The notes beneath the pieces were generated by a model. The model made no database searches and was not told the origin of the DNA. It worked only from the letters and a program-made list of their open reading frames with translations. A program made the translations under genes and the position numbers. A DNA stretch of 64,000 nt from Xylanimonas protaetiae (lineage in GTDB: Bacteria > Actinomycetota > Actinomycetes > Actinomycetales > Cellulomonadaceae): positions 2,671,440-2,735,439 of the forward strand of contig NZ_CP035493.1 in NCBI RefSeq assembly GCF_004135385.1, in the 5' to 3' direction. Positions 36,259-46,098 of this stretch are shown here, in pieces (position 1 is the stretch's first letter; each line of letters opens with the position of its first letter).

Positions 36259-36341
36259 CCGCACGTCGGTCCATGTCATCGTTTTGTCTAGGTATCCCAT
36301 GGAATGCTGCCTGTTCTCGCGGAAATCCACGACCTACGTTT

Positions 36342-36354
36342 GTGAAATGTTCAC
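36342..36354. promoter_or_regulatory. Inverted repeat upstream of the sugar ABC operon
   Basis: GTGAA (36342-36346), then ATG, then TTCAC (36350-36354) form a perfect short dyad about 57 bp before the first permease start. It could be an operator for a LacI- or AraC-type regulator. It is short enough to be chance. Confidence 0.3.
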
Positions 36355-36410
36355 CGACGAACACCCAGCTCGACGACCTGAGCTGCTGAACCGGACGGAG
36401 GCCCACCCCC

Positions 36411-37379
36411 GTGGCCGTTGACGTCGCCCCCGCTCACCGAGCGCGCACCGCCGCTGTCGCCCAGCGCACCCGTCGTTCCACCCGCCGTTCCGTCGCCGCC
36501 GCGCACCGCGGCGACGCCCCGCTCGCGTGGCTCCTCGTGGCGCCGGCGCTGCTCGGCTTCCTCGTCTTCGCGGCGTACCCCACGCTGCGAGGCATCTACC
36601 TGAGCTTCACCGACTTCCGCGTGCTCGGCGACGCGCACTGGATCGGCGGGGCGAACTTCGCGCGCATGATGGACGACGAGGTCTTCTGGAACTCCCTGCG
36701 CGTGACCATCTACTACGTGCTGCTCTCGGCGGGCGGCGTCATCGTGCTCGGGCTCGTGACCGCCGTCGTGCTGCACCGCCTGACGGCGTCCACCACGATC
36801 CGCAGCCTCGTGATCATCCCGTTCCTGGTGTCCAACATCGTGGCGGGCGTGATCTGGACCTGGATGCTCGACTCGCAGCTGGGCATCGCCAACGAGCTGT
36901 TCCAGGCCGTCGGGATCCCGCGCATCCAGTTCTTCACGGACCCGCAGTGGGCGGTGCCCTCGCTGGCCGCGGTGACGATCTGGAAGGGCCTCGGGTACAC
37001 CACGATCCTGCTGTTCGTGGGCCTGCAGGCGCTACCGCACCAGGTCTACGAGGCCGCGCGGCTGGACGGTGCGAGCGAGGTGCAGATGTTCTTCCGCATC
37101 ACGATCCCGATGCTGCGCCCCGTGCTCGCCATGGTCGTGATCCTGACGATCATCAACTGCTTCCAGATCTTCGACCTGGTGCAGGTGACCACCAAGGGCG
37201 GCCCCGAGAACTCGACCAACGTGCTGCAGAACTACATCTACAGCAAGGCGTTCGGGCAGTTCGACTTCGGGTACGCCTCGGCCCTCTCGCTCGGGCTCTT
37301 CCTCATCATGCTCGTCATCACATTCGTCCAGATGCGCATCTCGCGCATCAACGAGTCGGACTCGGAGGGGGTCGCATGA
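36411..37379 (+). CDS. Sugar ABC transporter permease (MalF/UgpA type)
   Basis: This 322-residue permease starts at GTG with GGACGGAGG upstream. Six or so membrane helices are visible. The cytoplasmic EAA loop reads VYEAARLDGASEVQMFFRITIPMLRP. It forms a heterodimer with the next permease. The ATG of that gene overlaps this stop (ATGA). No ATPase gene is in the locus, as usual for CUT1 systems that share a MsiK-type ATPase. Confidence 0.93.
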   Translation: MAVDVAPAHRARTAAVAQRTRRSTRRSVAAAHRGDAPLAWLLVAPALLGFLVFAAYPTLRGIYLSFTDFRVLGDAHWIGGANFARMMDDEVFWNSLRVTIYYVLLSAGGVIVLGLVTAVVLHRLTASTTIRSLVIIPFLVSNIVAGVIWTWMLDSQLGIANELFQAVGIPRIQFFTDPQWAVPSLAAVTIWKGLGYTTILLFVGLQALPHQVYEAARLDGASEVQMFFRITIPMLRPVLAMVVILTIINCFQIFDLVQVTTKGGPENSTNVLQNYIYSKAFGQFDFGYASALSLGLFLIMLVITFVQMRISRINESDSEGVA

Positions 37380-38284
37380 CCACCGCAGACGTCTCCGTGC
37401 GCCGCCGCCGGGCCGGCCTCGGCCGCATCGCGGGCTGGACCTACCTCGGGTTCGTCCTGCTCGTCACGGTCTTCCCGTTCTACTGGATCCTGCGCACCGC
37501 GCTCTCGAACAACAAGGCGCTCGCCACGGACCCCAGCTCGCTGCTCCCGGTGGGCTTCACCGTGCAGGCGTTCCGGCGTGTGCTGGGCCTCGCGTCGCTC
37601 GCCGAGGCGCAGGCGCAGGGCGGCAACGTGGCTGGGTTCGACATCGGCATCTACATGCGCAACTCGATCATCTACGCGGTGACCTCCACGGTGCTCGTGG
37701 TGCTGTTCTCGACGCTCGCCGCCTACGCGTTCTCCCGGCTCGAGTGGCCGGGACGCAACCTCGTCTTCTCCGTGCTGATCGTGGCCCTCATGGTGCCCGG
37801 CATCATGACGCTCCTGCCGAACTTCGTCCTCGTCAAGAACCTCGGGCTCGTCAACACGTTCGCCGGGCTCATCCTGCCGGGCGCGTTCTTCTCGGCCTTC
37901 AACATCTTCTTCCTGAGGCAGTTCTTCCTCGGCATCAGCCGTGAGGTCGAGGAGGCGGCGATCATCGACGGCGCCGGCCGGCTGCGCGTCATGTTCCGCG
38001 TGATCATGCCGATGGCGCAGGGCCCCATCGTGACGCTCCTCATCCTCGGCTTCATCGGTGCCTGGAACGACTACTTCTGGCCGCTGCTCGTCTCGACCTC
38101 GGGCGACGAGGTGCGGCCGCTGACCCTGGCGCTGGCCGTGTTCCGCCAGTCCGCGCCGGGCACGGCCACCGACTGGGCAGGACTCATGGCAGCCGCGCTC
38201 ATCGCCGCGCTGCCGATGTTCCTGATCTTCATGGTCTTCGGCCGCCGGATCGTCAACTCCATCGGGTTCTCCGGAGTCCGCTGA
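37376..38284 (+). CDS. Sugar ABC transporter permease (MalG/UgpE type)
   Basis: This 302-residue permease has five or six membrane helices. The EAA loop reads EVEEAAIIDGAGRLRVMFRVIMPM. It partners the upstream permease, with which it overlaps by 4 bp. The substrate is probably an alpha-galactoside or related oligosaccharide, judged from the surrounding GH27, GH36 and GalM genes rather than from the sequence itself. Confidence 0.93.
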   Translation: MTTADVSVRRRRAGLGRIAGWTYLGFVLLVTVFPFYWILRTALSNNKALATDPSSLLPVGFTVQAFRRVLGLASLAEAQAQGGNVAGFDIGIYMRNSIIYAVTSTVLVVLFSTLAAYAFSRLEWPGRNLVFSVLIVALMVPGIMTLLPNFVLVKNLGLVNTFAGLILPGAFFSAFNIFFLRQFFLGISREVEEAAIIDGAGRLRVMFRVIMPMAQGPIVTLLILGFIGAWNDYFWPLLVSTSGDEVRPLTLALAVFRQSAPGTATDWAGLMAAALIAALPMFLIFMVFGRRIVNSIGFSGVR

Positions 38285-38326
38285 CCCCTTCCGATCTCTC
38301 CTGTCTCTCCGACCGAAGGAAAGAGA

Positions 38327-39685
38327 ATGATCAACCGCTCGACCGCCACCAAGGTCGCCGTCGTCACGGCAACGGTGTCGTTGCTGGCCCCGCTGACGGC
38401 CTGCAGCTCCTCGGGAAGTGCCAGCGACGCCGGTGGCGCCGTCCCGATCCAGTGGTGGACCTGGGACCAGGCGCAGTCGGTCTCGTACCAGAAGTGCGCC
38501 GACGACTTCAACGCCGCGAACCCGGGCATCGACGTCACGGTCTCGTACTACAACTGGAACGACTACTGGACGAAGATCACGGCCGGTTTCGTGGCCGGGG
38601 ACGCGCCGGACACGTTCATGAACCACGCGAACTACTTCCCGGAGTACGTCTCGCAGGGGCAGCTCCTCCCGCTCGACGACCTGATGAAGGCCTCGGACTT
38701 CGACCTCGACCGGTTCGCCGTCGGCGTCGACACGTGGACCTACACGGACGGCAAGCACTACGGCCTCCCGAAGGACTGGGCCACCGAGGTCTGGTACTAC
38801 AACGAGGACGACGTGTTGGCGGCCGGCCTGACCGACGAGGACATGCAGAACATGACCTGGGCGCCCGACGGCTCCGGCACGTTCGGCGAGATCGTCAAGA
38901 AGCTCACCGTCGACACCGCCGGCGTGCACGGCGACCAGCCGGGCTTCAACAAGGACTCGGTGGCCGTCTACGGCCTCATGCCGATGGGTCTGCAGGGCAA
39001 CAACGACCAGGACTCCTGGAGCGGGTTCACGTCGACCATGGGATGGACGCTGGGCGACAAGCCCAACTGGCCCACCCGCTTCCAGTACGACGACCCCGAG
39101 TTCAAGGCGGCGATGGACTGGATCCGCAGCCTGAGCTCCGACGGCTTCAGCCCCGCGAACGGCGCCTTCACCACGGAGATCGCCGACTGGCTGGGCTCCG
39201 GCAAGATCGCCATGGCGGGTAGCCACACGGCCAACCTCGGCGCCCTGACCAGCCTCGACGGCGTCAACATCGGGTTCGCCCCGACGGTGATCGGGAAGGA
39301 CGGCGCGCGCAAGTCGCTCGTGAACTCGAACGGCGACTCGATCTGGGCCGGGACCAAGCACCCGGAGGAGGCCTGGAAGTGGGTCTCGTACCTGGGCTCG
39401 ACCGCCTGCCAGAGCGTGGCCGGGAAGGACGGGACGTTCTTCCCGTCGATCGCGGAGTCGATGCAGGTCACCGCTGACGCGCTCAAGGCGAAGGACATCG
39501 ACGTCGCCCCGCTGGTCAAGCTCGTCGACGACGGTGACGTGTTCACCACGCCGGTCTTCCAGCGCGGCGGCGAGCTCGACGCCACGCTCAAGCCGCTGTG
39601 GGAGAAGTACTGGAACTTCTCGGCCGGCGACGAGATCTTCGACCAGATGGCGACGGAGACCGAGCGGATCCTCGCCCAGGGCTGA
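38327..39685 (+). CDS. Sugar ABC transporter substrate-binding lipoprotein
   Basis: This 452-residue CUT1-type binding protein has a lipoprotein signal with lipobox LTAC and C26 as the lipidation site. The mature protein starts with IQWWTWDQAQ, typical of the family 1 fold, and includes GSGKIAMAGSHTANLG. A GAAAGAG site precedes the ATG. It supplies substrate to the two permeases upstream. A strong hairpin follows the gene. Confidence 0.95.
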   Translation: MINRSTATKVAVVTATVSLLAPLTACSSSGSASDAGGAVPIQWWTWDQAQSVSYQKCADDFNAANPGIDVTVSYYNWNDYWTKITAGFVAGDAPDTFMNHANYFPEYVSQGQLLPLDDLMKASDFDLDRFAVGVDTWTYTDGKHYGLPKDWATEVWYYNEDDVLAAGLTDEDMQNMTWAPDGSGTFGEIVKKLTVDTAGVHGDQPGFNKDSVAVYGLMPMGLQGNNDQDSWSGFTSTMGWTLGDKPNWPTRFQYDDPEFKAAMDWIRSLSSDGFSPANGAFTTEIADWLGSGKIAMAGSHTANLGALTSLDGVNIGFAPTVIGKDGARKSLVNSNGDSIWAGTKHPEEAWKWVSYLGSTACQSVAGKDGTFFPSIAESMQVTADALKAKDIDVAPLVKLVDDGDVFTTPVFQRGGELDATLKPLWEKYWNFSAGDEIFDQMATETERILAQG

Positions 39686-39699
39686 CCTGTCCTTCGTGT

Positions 39700-39729
39700 G
39701 CGGCGGGCCGTCCACCGACGGCCCGCCGC
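39700..39729. terminator. Hairpin terminator after the sugar-binding protein
   Basis: A perfect 12-bp stem, GCGGCGGGCCGT (39700-39711) with ACGGCCCGCCGC (39718-39729), closes a 6-base loop. It starts 14 bp after the stop. It supports a start for the next gene at 39752 rather than an earlier one. Confidence 0.8.
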
Positions 39730-39751
39730 CTGGCTCTGCGATCGGGGTCTG

Positions 39752-40738
39752 GTGTCTCTTCGCGTCCTCTACATCGGTGGCACGGGCGTCATCTCGTCCG
39801 CCTGCGTCCGCGCCTCGCTCGCGCTCGACCACGAGGTGCACGTCCTCCACCGTGGCAGCGGCTCGCACCGAGAGCCGCCCGGCGGCGTCGTCGTGCACCA
39901 GGGCGACGTCCGTGACCCGGCGTCGGTCAGGCGGGCGATCGGCGAGGAGCGCTTCGACGTCGTCGCCGACTTCGTCGCCTTCTCGCCGGAACACGTGCGC
40001 ACGAGCCTCGCGCTCTTCGCCGGGCGCTCTGGGCAGTACGTGCTCATCAGCACGACGGCCGCCTACCAGAAGCCCGCGGCCATCCTCCCGATCCGCGAGT
40101 CGACCCCGCTGCGCAACCCCTACTTCGCCTACGCCCGCGACAAGATCGCGTGCGAGGACGTGCTCGTCCACGAGTACCGGGAGCGCGGCACCCCGGTCAC
40201 CGTCGTGCGGCCCTCGCACACCTACGACCGCACGCTCTTCCCGATGGACAGCGGGTGGACCGTGGTCCAGAGGATGCGAGAGGGCCGGCCGGTCGTCCTG
40301 CCGGACGGCGGGCGCCCGCTGTGCGCCCTGTCCTACGCCGACGACTTCGCCGCGACGTTCGTGCGGCTGCTCGGAGACCCGCGCACGCACGGCGAGGCCT
40401 TCCACATCACGAGCGACGAGGCCATCAGCTGGCGGCAGGCGTTCGACGCCGTCGCCGTGGCCGCCGGGGCGGTGCCGCGCTACGTCGCGGTGCCCTCCGA
40501 GGTGATCGCCACGCACGACGCCGGCTGGGGCGAGGTGCTGCTGGGGGACCGGGCGCACTCATCGGTGTTCGACAGCTCGAAGGTGCGCTCGCTCGTGCCG
40601 CAGCACGGCTCGACCGTGTCGTTCGCCGAGGGCGCGCGCCGGATCGTCGCCTGGTACGACACGCATCCGGAGGCCCAGGTCCGCGAGCTCGGGCGCGAGG
40701 CGCTGATGGACCGGCTCGTGGCGGCGTTCGACGTCTGA
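39752..40738 (+). CDS. NAD-dependent epimerase/dehydratase (extended SDR)
   Basis: This 328-residue protein starts at GTG 39752. The nucleotide-binding motif GGTGVIS is at residues 7-13, and VISTTAAYQKP with the substrate-pocket serine/threonine is present. The usual Y-x-x-x-K is seen as YARDK. The family includes UDP-galactose 4-epimerase and mRNA-binding relatives. GalE-like activity on a nucleotide sugar is possible, but the substrate is not clear. Position within the galactoside locus favours a sugar role. Confidence 0.82.
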   Translation: MSLRVLYIGGTGVISSACVRASLALDHEVHVLHRGSGSHREPPGGVVVHQGDVRDPASVRRAIGEERFDVVADFVAFSPEHVRTSLALFAGRSGQYVLISTTAAYQKPAAILPIRESTPLRNPYFAYARDKIACEDVLVHEYRERGTPVTVVRPSHTYDRTLFPMDSGWTVVQRMREGRPVVLPDGGRPLCALSYADDFAATFVRLLGDPRTHGEAFHITSDEAISWRQAFDAVAVAAGAVPRYVAVPSEVIATHDAGWGEVLLGDRAHSSVFDSSKVRSLVPQHGSTVSFAEGARRIVAWYDTHPEAQVRELGREALMDRLVAAFDV

Positions 40739-40744
40739 CGCGGG

Positions 40745-41608
40745 TCAGTCGCTCAGGCCCCGGTACTCACGCGGGCTGACGCCGTGGACCTTCTTGAACT
40801 GCCGCGCGAAGTAGAACGGGTCGGGATAGCCGACCTCGGCGGCCACGGCGGCCACGGTCCACGTGGTGATGTGGAGCAGCTCGCGGGCGCGCGCCATGCG
40901 CAGCATCGTCAGGTAGCGGAGCACCGACTGTCCGGTGTGACGCTTGAACAGCGCGCTGAAGTGCGAGGTGCTCAACGCGACCGACGACGCCAGCCCCGTG
41001 ACGCTCAGCGGCTCGGCGAGGTGCTCGCGCAGGTACTGCACGCTCTGCTCGATGAGGGCGTCCGAGTCGTCTGCCACCGTGCGGCTCGCCGCCAGGTGCG
41101 TGAGCGCGTGCCAGGCGGCGCCCGACGCGGCCAGCAGGCTGGGCAGCGTGGTGTCGCGCTCGGCCCACCCCAGGACCTCGGCCAGCAGGGCCGCGACCCG
41201 GTGCGGGTCGTGCGGCCGGCGCACGGGTGCGCGAACGGTCATCCCCGCACGGTCCAGGAACGCGTCGAGCTCGGGGCCCGAGGCGTGGAACCACCACAGC
41301 GTCCACGGGTCGTCCGCGTCCGCGCCGTACGCGTGGGGGCGGCCGGGCGGCAGCACGATGACCTGCCCCCGCGCCACGGGGAACCTGCCGGCCTCCGTCT
41401 CGCACCAGCCCGCGCCGTCGACGCACGCGATCACCACCACCTCGTCGACCGGGGTCGTGCGGCGGAACCCGTGCGAGTGGGCGCGGGGGAAGTAGCCGCA
41501 GTCGGTCACGATGAGCTGCGGCGTGCCCGTCAGCTGCCGCACCTCGCGCACCAGCGGGCGCGGGAGGACGAGCAGGCGCTGGCCGGGGAAGCCATCAGGT
41601 ATGAGCAC
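40745..41608 (-). CDS. AraC-family transcriptional regulator
   Basis: This 287-residue protein starts at GTG. The N-terminal AraC-type cupin sensor domain (about 30-150) includes YFPRAHSHGFRR and VIVLPPGRPHAYG. The C-terminal two-helix-turn-helix domain (about 190-285) includes LASSVALSTSHFSALFKRHTGQS and VAAEVGYPDPFYFARQFKK. It is divergent from the GH36 alpha-galactosidase across a 156-bp gap and probably activates it in response to a galactoside (raffinose- or melibiose-type control). Confidence 0.93.
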   Translation of the reverse strand: MLIPDGFPGQRLLVLPRPLVREVRQLTGTPQLIVTDCGYFPRAHSHGFRRTTPVDEVVVIACVDGAGWCETEAGRFPVARGQVIVLPPGRPHAYGADADDPWTLWWFHASGPELDAFLDRAGMTVRAPVRRPHDPHRVAALLAEVLGWAERDTTLPSLLAASGAAWHALTHLAASRTVADDSDALIEQSVQYLREHLAEPLSVTGLASSVALSTSHFSALFKRHTGQSVLRYLTMLRMARARELLHITTWTVAAVAAEVGYPDPFYFARQFKKVHGVSPREYRGLSD

Positions 41609-41764
41609 GGCCCGAGTATCGGCACCAGCCGTCGGATTGTCCAGGTTCCCCAGTGGTTGCGGCCATGTGCGGCGCGATCGTCGCCCTCTAGGCTGGGCCT
41701 TCGTCGCACCGGGGCGCCACGGTGGGTGGTCCCGCGCGACGAGGCACAACAGATCGAGGAGTCG

Positions 41765-43975
41765 ATGAAGACGCACACGCCCGACCTCACGACGTCGGCG
41801 GGCCGGAACCCCGCTGCTGCCCTGACGACCGAGCCGGTGGGCGACGTCGTCCACCTGCGTGCGGGCGGCACCAGCGTCGTCGTCCAGCTCTCCGACGCGC
41901 GGCTGCCGCGGGTGCTGCACTGGGGTGAGGACCTCGGCACGCTCTCCGACGCTGACCTCACGACCATCGCCGCCGCCGCGATGCCGGGCATCGGGGACAG
42001 CTCCGTCACCTACCCCCAGCCGGTCCCGGTGCTCGCGCAGGTCCCCGAGGGGTGGCTGGGACGTCCCGGGATCGTCGCGGACCGAGACGGCACGCAGTGG
42101 GCCGCCCGGTTCCTCGTGGCGTCGGCCTTCACGGCGGAGACGGCGGAGGCGAGGACGCTGACCGTGCGCGCCGTCGACGAGCCGTACGGGCTCGAGCTCG
42201 AGATCGAGCTGGAGGTGCTCCACGCGAGCGGGCTCGTCCGTCAGCGTGCGGTGCTGCGCAACCGCGAGCCCGCACCGCTGCGTGTCGGTGCGATCGAGCT
42301 CGCCCTTCCCGTCCCGCAGGCCGCCGACGAGGTCATGGACCTCACCGGCCGCTGGTCGCTCGAGCGCGTCCCGCAGCGGCGCGCCTTCGACGTCGGCGAG
42401 TGGGTGCGCACCTCGCGCGGCGGCAAGCCCGGCCTCGAGCACACGACGCTGGTGCTGGCGGGGGAGCGTGGGTTCGGCTTCCGGTCGGGTCGCGTCTGGG
42501 CCACCCACCTCGCGTGGAGCGGGAACCAGACGCTCGGAGCCGAGCGCACGCCGGCGGACACGCGGCGTCTCGTGGCGTCCGAGATGCTCGTGCCGGGCGA
42601 GGTCGTGCTGGGCCGGGACGACGAGTACGCGACGCCATGGCAGTACGGGTCCTGGGGAGACGGCCTCGACGAGCTCGCCGCGCGGTTCCACCGCCACCTG
42701 CGGGCCTCGGCGGGGGCCCCGCGCAGCCCGCGGCCCGTCATCCTGAACACGTGGGAGGCCGTCTACTTCGAGCACGACCCCGCGACGCTCGTGGCGCTCG
42801 CGGAGCGCGGAGCCGCTGCCGGGGTTGAGCGGTTCGTCGTCGACGACGGCTGGTTCGTGGGACGGCGGGACGACACGACGTCCCTGGGGGACTGGACGAT
42901 CGACCCGGAGCGGTGGCCGGCCGGGCTCGCCCCGCTCGCCGATCGCGTCCGCGAGCTGGGCATGGACTTCGGCCTCTGGTTCGAGCCCGAGATGGTCAAC
43001 CTCGACTCCGACCTGGCGCGCGAGCACCCGGACTGGCTCTTCGACGCGGGTCACGGGGCGGGGCTGCCGTCGCGCTACCAGCATGTGCTCGACCTGGGGC
43101 ACCCCGAGGCGGAGTCGTACGTGCTGGAGGCGATGTCGGCGCTGGTCAAGGAGCTCGGCATCGCCTACATCAAGTGGGACCACAACCGGTACCTGCTCGA
43201 CGCCGGGCACTCACCGTCGGGCCGCCCCGGCTTCCGTGAGCAGACGCTCGCGGCCTACCGGATCATGGACGAGCTGCACCGCCGCCACCCGGGGCTGGAG
43301 ATCGAGTCGTGCGCGTCGGGCGGCGGGCGCATCGACCTCGGGGTGCTCGCCCGCACCCAGCGCGTGTGGCCCTCGGACTGCAACGACCCGCACGAGCGGG
43401 CCGAGATCCAGCGCTGGACCGGGCTCCTGGTGCCGCCGGAGTACCAGGGCACGCACATCGGCGCCGAGCACTCGCACACCACGCACCGCCAGCACCCGCT
43501 CTCGTACCGTGGCGAGAAGGCGCTCTGGGGCAACCTGGGTGTCGAGCTCAACCTGCTGGCCGAGGACGAGCGGACGAGGGCCGACGTCGCGGCCTGGATC
43601 GCGTTCCACAAGAGGCACCGTGAGCTGCTGCACGGCGGGGTCTCGGTGCACGCGGACCTCGCCGAGCCCGCTGCCCGGCTTGACGGCGTGGTCGCGGCGG
43701 ACGGGTCCGAGGCCCTGTTCGCGCTGTCGCTGACCGAACGCCCGCGCACGTGGCCGCTCGGTCGGATCGCCCTTCCCGGTCTCGATGACGCCCGGCGACA
43801 CCGGGTCCGCGTCGTCGCCCCCGACGGCGCCGAGCCGCTCTCGGGTGCTCAGCCGGCCTGGGTCGTCGACGGGGTGGAGCTGCCCGGTCGGGTGCTGCGC
43901 GCCGTCGGGCTGGAGATGCCGGCGCTGGACCCCGACAGGTCGGTCATCCTCCACATCGAGAGCTGCGACGCCTGA
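41765..43975 (+). CDS. GH36 alpha-galactosidase
   Basis: This 736-residue cytoplasmic enzyme hydrolyses terminal alpha-1,6-galactosides such as melibiose and raffinose. The catalytic nucleophile is D472 in YIKWDHNR, and the acid/base is D538 in RVWPSDCND. The N-terminal beta-supersandwich (about 25-300) and the barrel with FVVDDGWF (358-365) are in place. A GAGGAG site precedes the ATG. It probably acts on oligosaccharides imported by the nearby ABC transporter. Confidence 0.95.
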   Translation: MKTHTPDLTTSAGRNPAAALTTEPVGDVVHLRAGGTSVVVQLSDARLPRVLHWGEDLGTLSDADLTTIAAAAMPGIGDSSVTYPQPVPVLAQVPEGWLGRPGIVADRDGTQWAARFLVASAFTAETAEARTLTVRAVDEPYGLELEIELEVLHASGLVRQRAVLRNREPAPLRVGAIELALPVPQAADEVMDLTGRWSLERVPQRRAFDVGEWVRTSRGGKPGLEHTTLVLAGERGFGFRSGRVWATHLAWSGNQTLGAERTPADTRRLVASEMLVPGEVVLGRDDEYATPWQYGSWGDGLDELAARFHRHLRASAGAPRSPRPVILNTWEAVYFEHDPATLVALAERGAAAGVERFVVDDGWFVGRRDDTTSLGDWTIDPERWPAGLAPLADRVRELGMDFGLWFEPEMVNLDSDLAREHPDWLFDAGHGAGLPSRYQHVLDLGHPEAESYVLEAMSALVKELGIAYIKWDHNRYLLDAGHSPSGRPGFREQTLAAYRIMDELHRRHPGLEIESCASGGGRIDLGVLARTQRVWPSDCNDPHERAEIQRWTGLLVPPEYQGTHIGAEHSHTTHRQHPLSYRGEKALWGNLGVELNLLAEDERTRADVAAWIAFHKRHRELLHGGVSVHADLAEPAARLDGVVAADGSEALFALSLTERPRTWPLGRIALPGLDDARRHRVRVVAPDGAEPLSGAQPAWVVDGVELPGRVLRAVGLEMPALDPDRSVILHIESCDA

Positions 43976-43998
43976 GGCAGCTGGCCGACGCCACGGGC

Positions 43999-44709
43999 TC
44001 AGTCCACAACCTCCAGGTGGTCGAGCGGCCAGAGCCTCAACGACTCGACGTCGCACGACCGGAGAAGGGGCGCGAGCTCGTCGTCGTCCGGGTCGAACGA
44101 CCCCTCTGAGGCCGTGAAGTACTCACGAAGGAAACGCCCGACAAGGTCCCCGGGGACGGCTTCCGGGAGCGGGTTGCCCTGCGGGGGCACGACGATGAGC
44201 AGGAGGTGACGCACGCGTCGCGCGGTCGCGTCGAGCGACGGCTGCACATACGGCAGGGCCAGGAGCCTGCACCCGCTCCGCGCCCAGAACCGCAGGCGGG
44301 CAGCGGGGTCGCTCACCGCCGTCGTCGGCCAGTGCCGTGGGTCCTCGATCTCTCCCAGGACGAGCCGGCTAGTGGACTGGCCCAGCCCACGGCGCAGCAG
44401 CAGCGAACCGAGTCCGTGCCCCCGCGCAGACGGATCGACCACGAGATAGGCGAGCAGCTGGACCGTGCCGTCGACGTAGTGGTCGTAGACCAAGCCGCCG
44501 GCGACCCGCCCGTCCCTGTGCGCCAGCACGCCGTCGGTCGTCTCGCCGAGGGCCCCCAGCAGCGCTTCCAGAGGTTCCAGCTCGTCGGGAGGGAACGTCG
44601 TCTGCAGGAGCTCTGTGTACAGAGCCTCCACGAGCCTCAGGGGCGCGTCGCTCAACCGCACGAGCTCGAGCTCCGAGCCGTGACCCGAGGGTCGCTGCGA
44701 GGTGGACAT
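43999..44709 (-). CDS. GNAT-family N-acetyltransferase
   Basis: This 236-residue protein carries the acetyl-CoA motif PSARGHGLGSLLLRRG near residues 93-108. An extended C-terminal region contains a series of basic residues (RRVRHLLLIVV). The acceptor is unknown. It points toward the GH36 gene and shares a short gap with the upstream membrane-protein gene. The length exceeds the minimal GNAT domain by about 80 residues, which may form a second half-domain. Confidence 0.85.
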   Translation of the reverse strand: MSTSQRPSGHGSELELVRLSDAPLRLVEALYTELLQTTFPPDELEPLEALLGALGETTDGVLAHRDGRVAGGLVYDHYVDGTVQLLAYLVVDPSARGHGLGSLLLRRGLGQSTSRLVLGEIEDPRHWPTTAVSDPAARLRFWARSGCRLLALPYVQPSLDATARRVRHLLLIVVPPQGNPLPEAVPGDLVGRFLREYFTASEGSFDPDDDELAPLLRSCDVESLRLWPLDHLEVVD

Positions 44710-44731
44710 GGGGCTCCCGAAGTCCGTCGAG

Positions 44732-45277
44732 TCAGCGGATCCCCACGGTAGCGCGCCAGCGGCGGACCCATGACCGCAGCCGTACCTTTCGCGGCTCGAA
44801 CTGGTGCTTCTCCTTGGCCTGGTGCAGCCGGTAGAGGGCGGGGTACCAGCCGTCGTCCAGGCGCTCCTCGCACATCTCCTTCATCGCAGGGGAGGTGTCG
44901 AGCATGTCCAGGATGTACCGGCCCCAGGACCGACGGTCGCTCGGCGAGTACGTCTTCCGAAGGTCCCAGATGCACTCGAAGCAGTCGAGCATGAGCTCTG
45001 ACATCGCCTCGACGCTCGAGACGTCACCCTCCGCGGGCTCCGCGCTCTTGTAGAAGTACCTCCGGAGCTCCGGGTGCTCCAGGAACTGGTGGTCGATGTC
45101 GAGAGTCAGGTCGGTCGCGCTTCGGTAGGTCGTGATCTTCGCACTGTGGTGCTGGCTCCGCCACGAGATGAAGAGCGACGCCACGGACGCGACCAGGGCC
45201 AGTGTCGCGATGACCTCGGCGGATCCGAAGGTCAGACCTCCCAGCACTGCCGTCACCTCATCAGCCCGAACTCGCAC
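44732..45277 (-). CDS. Hypothetical membrane-anchored protein
   Basis: This 181-residue protein starts at GTG. One membrane helix is seen at about 18-40 (FGSAEVIATLALVASVASLFISW), followed by a cytoplasmic helical domain with a pattern reminiscent of DUF6082-like proteins (ITTYRSATDLTLDIDHQFLEHPELRRYFY). I do not know its function. An earlier or later start is possible because several GTG codons occur in frame. It may be co-transcribed with the GNAT gene 22 bp downstream. Confidence 0.7.
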   Translation of the reverse strand: MRVRADEVTAVLGGLTFGSAEVIATLALVASVASLFISWRSQHHSAKITTYRSATDLTLDIDHQFLEHPELRRYFYKSAEPAEGDVSSVEAMSELMLDCFECIWDLRKTYSPSDRRSWGRYILDMLDTSPAMKEMCEERLDDGWYPALYRLHQAKEKHQFEPRKVRLRSWVRRWRATVGIR

Positions 45278-45519
45278 CGATCCGCCTCGAGCCGCACGAG
45301 CCCGACCTGCTCACCAGGATCGGTTCCGTGCCCGACGTCAGCGCGGCGAGGGTGCGAAGTTCACCCGCGCCAGGATGAAGCGCCTGAACACGACGCCGCC
45401 CAACAGCTCGCCGATGGCAGCGGTCGTCGTGGAGCGCCACACGAGCGTGCCGACCGAGCTCACCACCGTCCTCTGCGGGAACCGGCGTCCCAGTGGCGGA
45501 CCCGCCACGCGGGTCGGCC

Positions 45520-46098
45520 TCAGGTCGCCGCGCCGGCCGCGGTCGCCTCCGGGACCTCGACGAGCCGGCCGGTGGCGACGTCGTACACGTACCCGTAGAC
45601 GGGGATGCGCGCGGGGACGAGCGGGTGGGCCTTGATCCGCCGCACGTCGTCGGTGACGCTGCGTGCCTGGTCGGAGATGGTCAGCCAGTCGATGTACTGG
45701 CCCTCGGCGGAGCCGGGCCCCGCGCCCACGTCGTAGAAGCCGTCCGGGCCGAGCTCGGCCGTCTCGAGGCTGGTGGCCAGCAGCCCGCGCATGACGTCGT
45801 CGGTGAAGAACTCCATGCCGCAGTTGGTGTGGTGGACGACGAACCACTCGCGGGTGCCGAGGAGCTTGTAGGAGATGACCAGCGAGCGGATCGCGTCGTC
45901 GGACGCACGGCCGCCGGCGTTGCGGATGACGTGCGCGTCGCCCTCCGCGAGCCCCGCGTACCGGGCCGGGTCGAGCCGGGCGTCCATGCAGGTCAGGATC
46001 GCGAACCCGCGCGCGGGCGGGAGGGCGAGGGTGCCCTTCTCGCCGAAGTCTGCGGCGTAGGCGGCGTTGGCGGCGAGCACTTCCTTCAGCACCGACAT
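45520..46098 (-). CDS. Beta-carbonic anhydrase
   Basis: This 192-residue beta-class carbonic anhydrase hydrates CO2 to bicarbonate. The zinc ligands are C37, H90 and C93, in TCMDAR and HHTNC. The D39-R41 dyad is present. The protein is cytoplasmic and of normal length. It is probably monocistronic; the 240 bp before it (45278-45519) show no gene that I can support. Confidence 0.95.
   Translation of the reverse strand: MSVLKEVLAANAAYAADFGEKGTLALPPARGFAILTCMDARLDPARYAGLAEGDAHVIRNAGGRASDDAIRSLVISYKLLGTREWFVVHHTNCGMEFFTDDVMRGLLATSLETAELGPDGFYDVGAGPGSAEGQYIDWLTISDQARSVTDDVRRIKAHPLVPARIPVYGYVYDVATGRLVEVPEATAAGAAT

Noticed and set aside
37238..40558. A 1,106-residue minus-strand open frame over the ABC operon
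   Set aside because: It is antisense to a complete ABC transporter and an epimerase, with shadow-type composition.
45338..45500. A possible gene fragment on the minus strand before carbonic anhydrase
   Set aside because: A short stretch looks protein-like (TAAIGELLGGVVFRRFILARV), but no start, ribosome site or family could be recognised.
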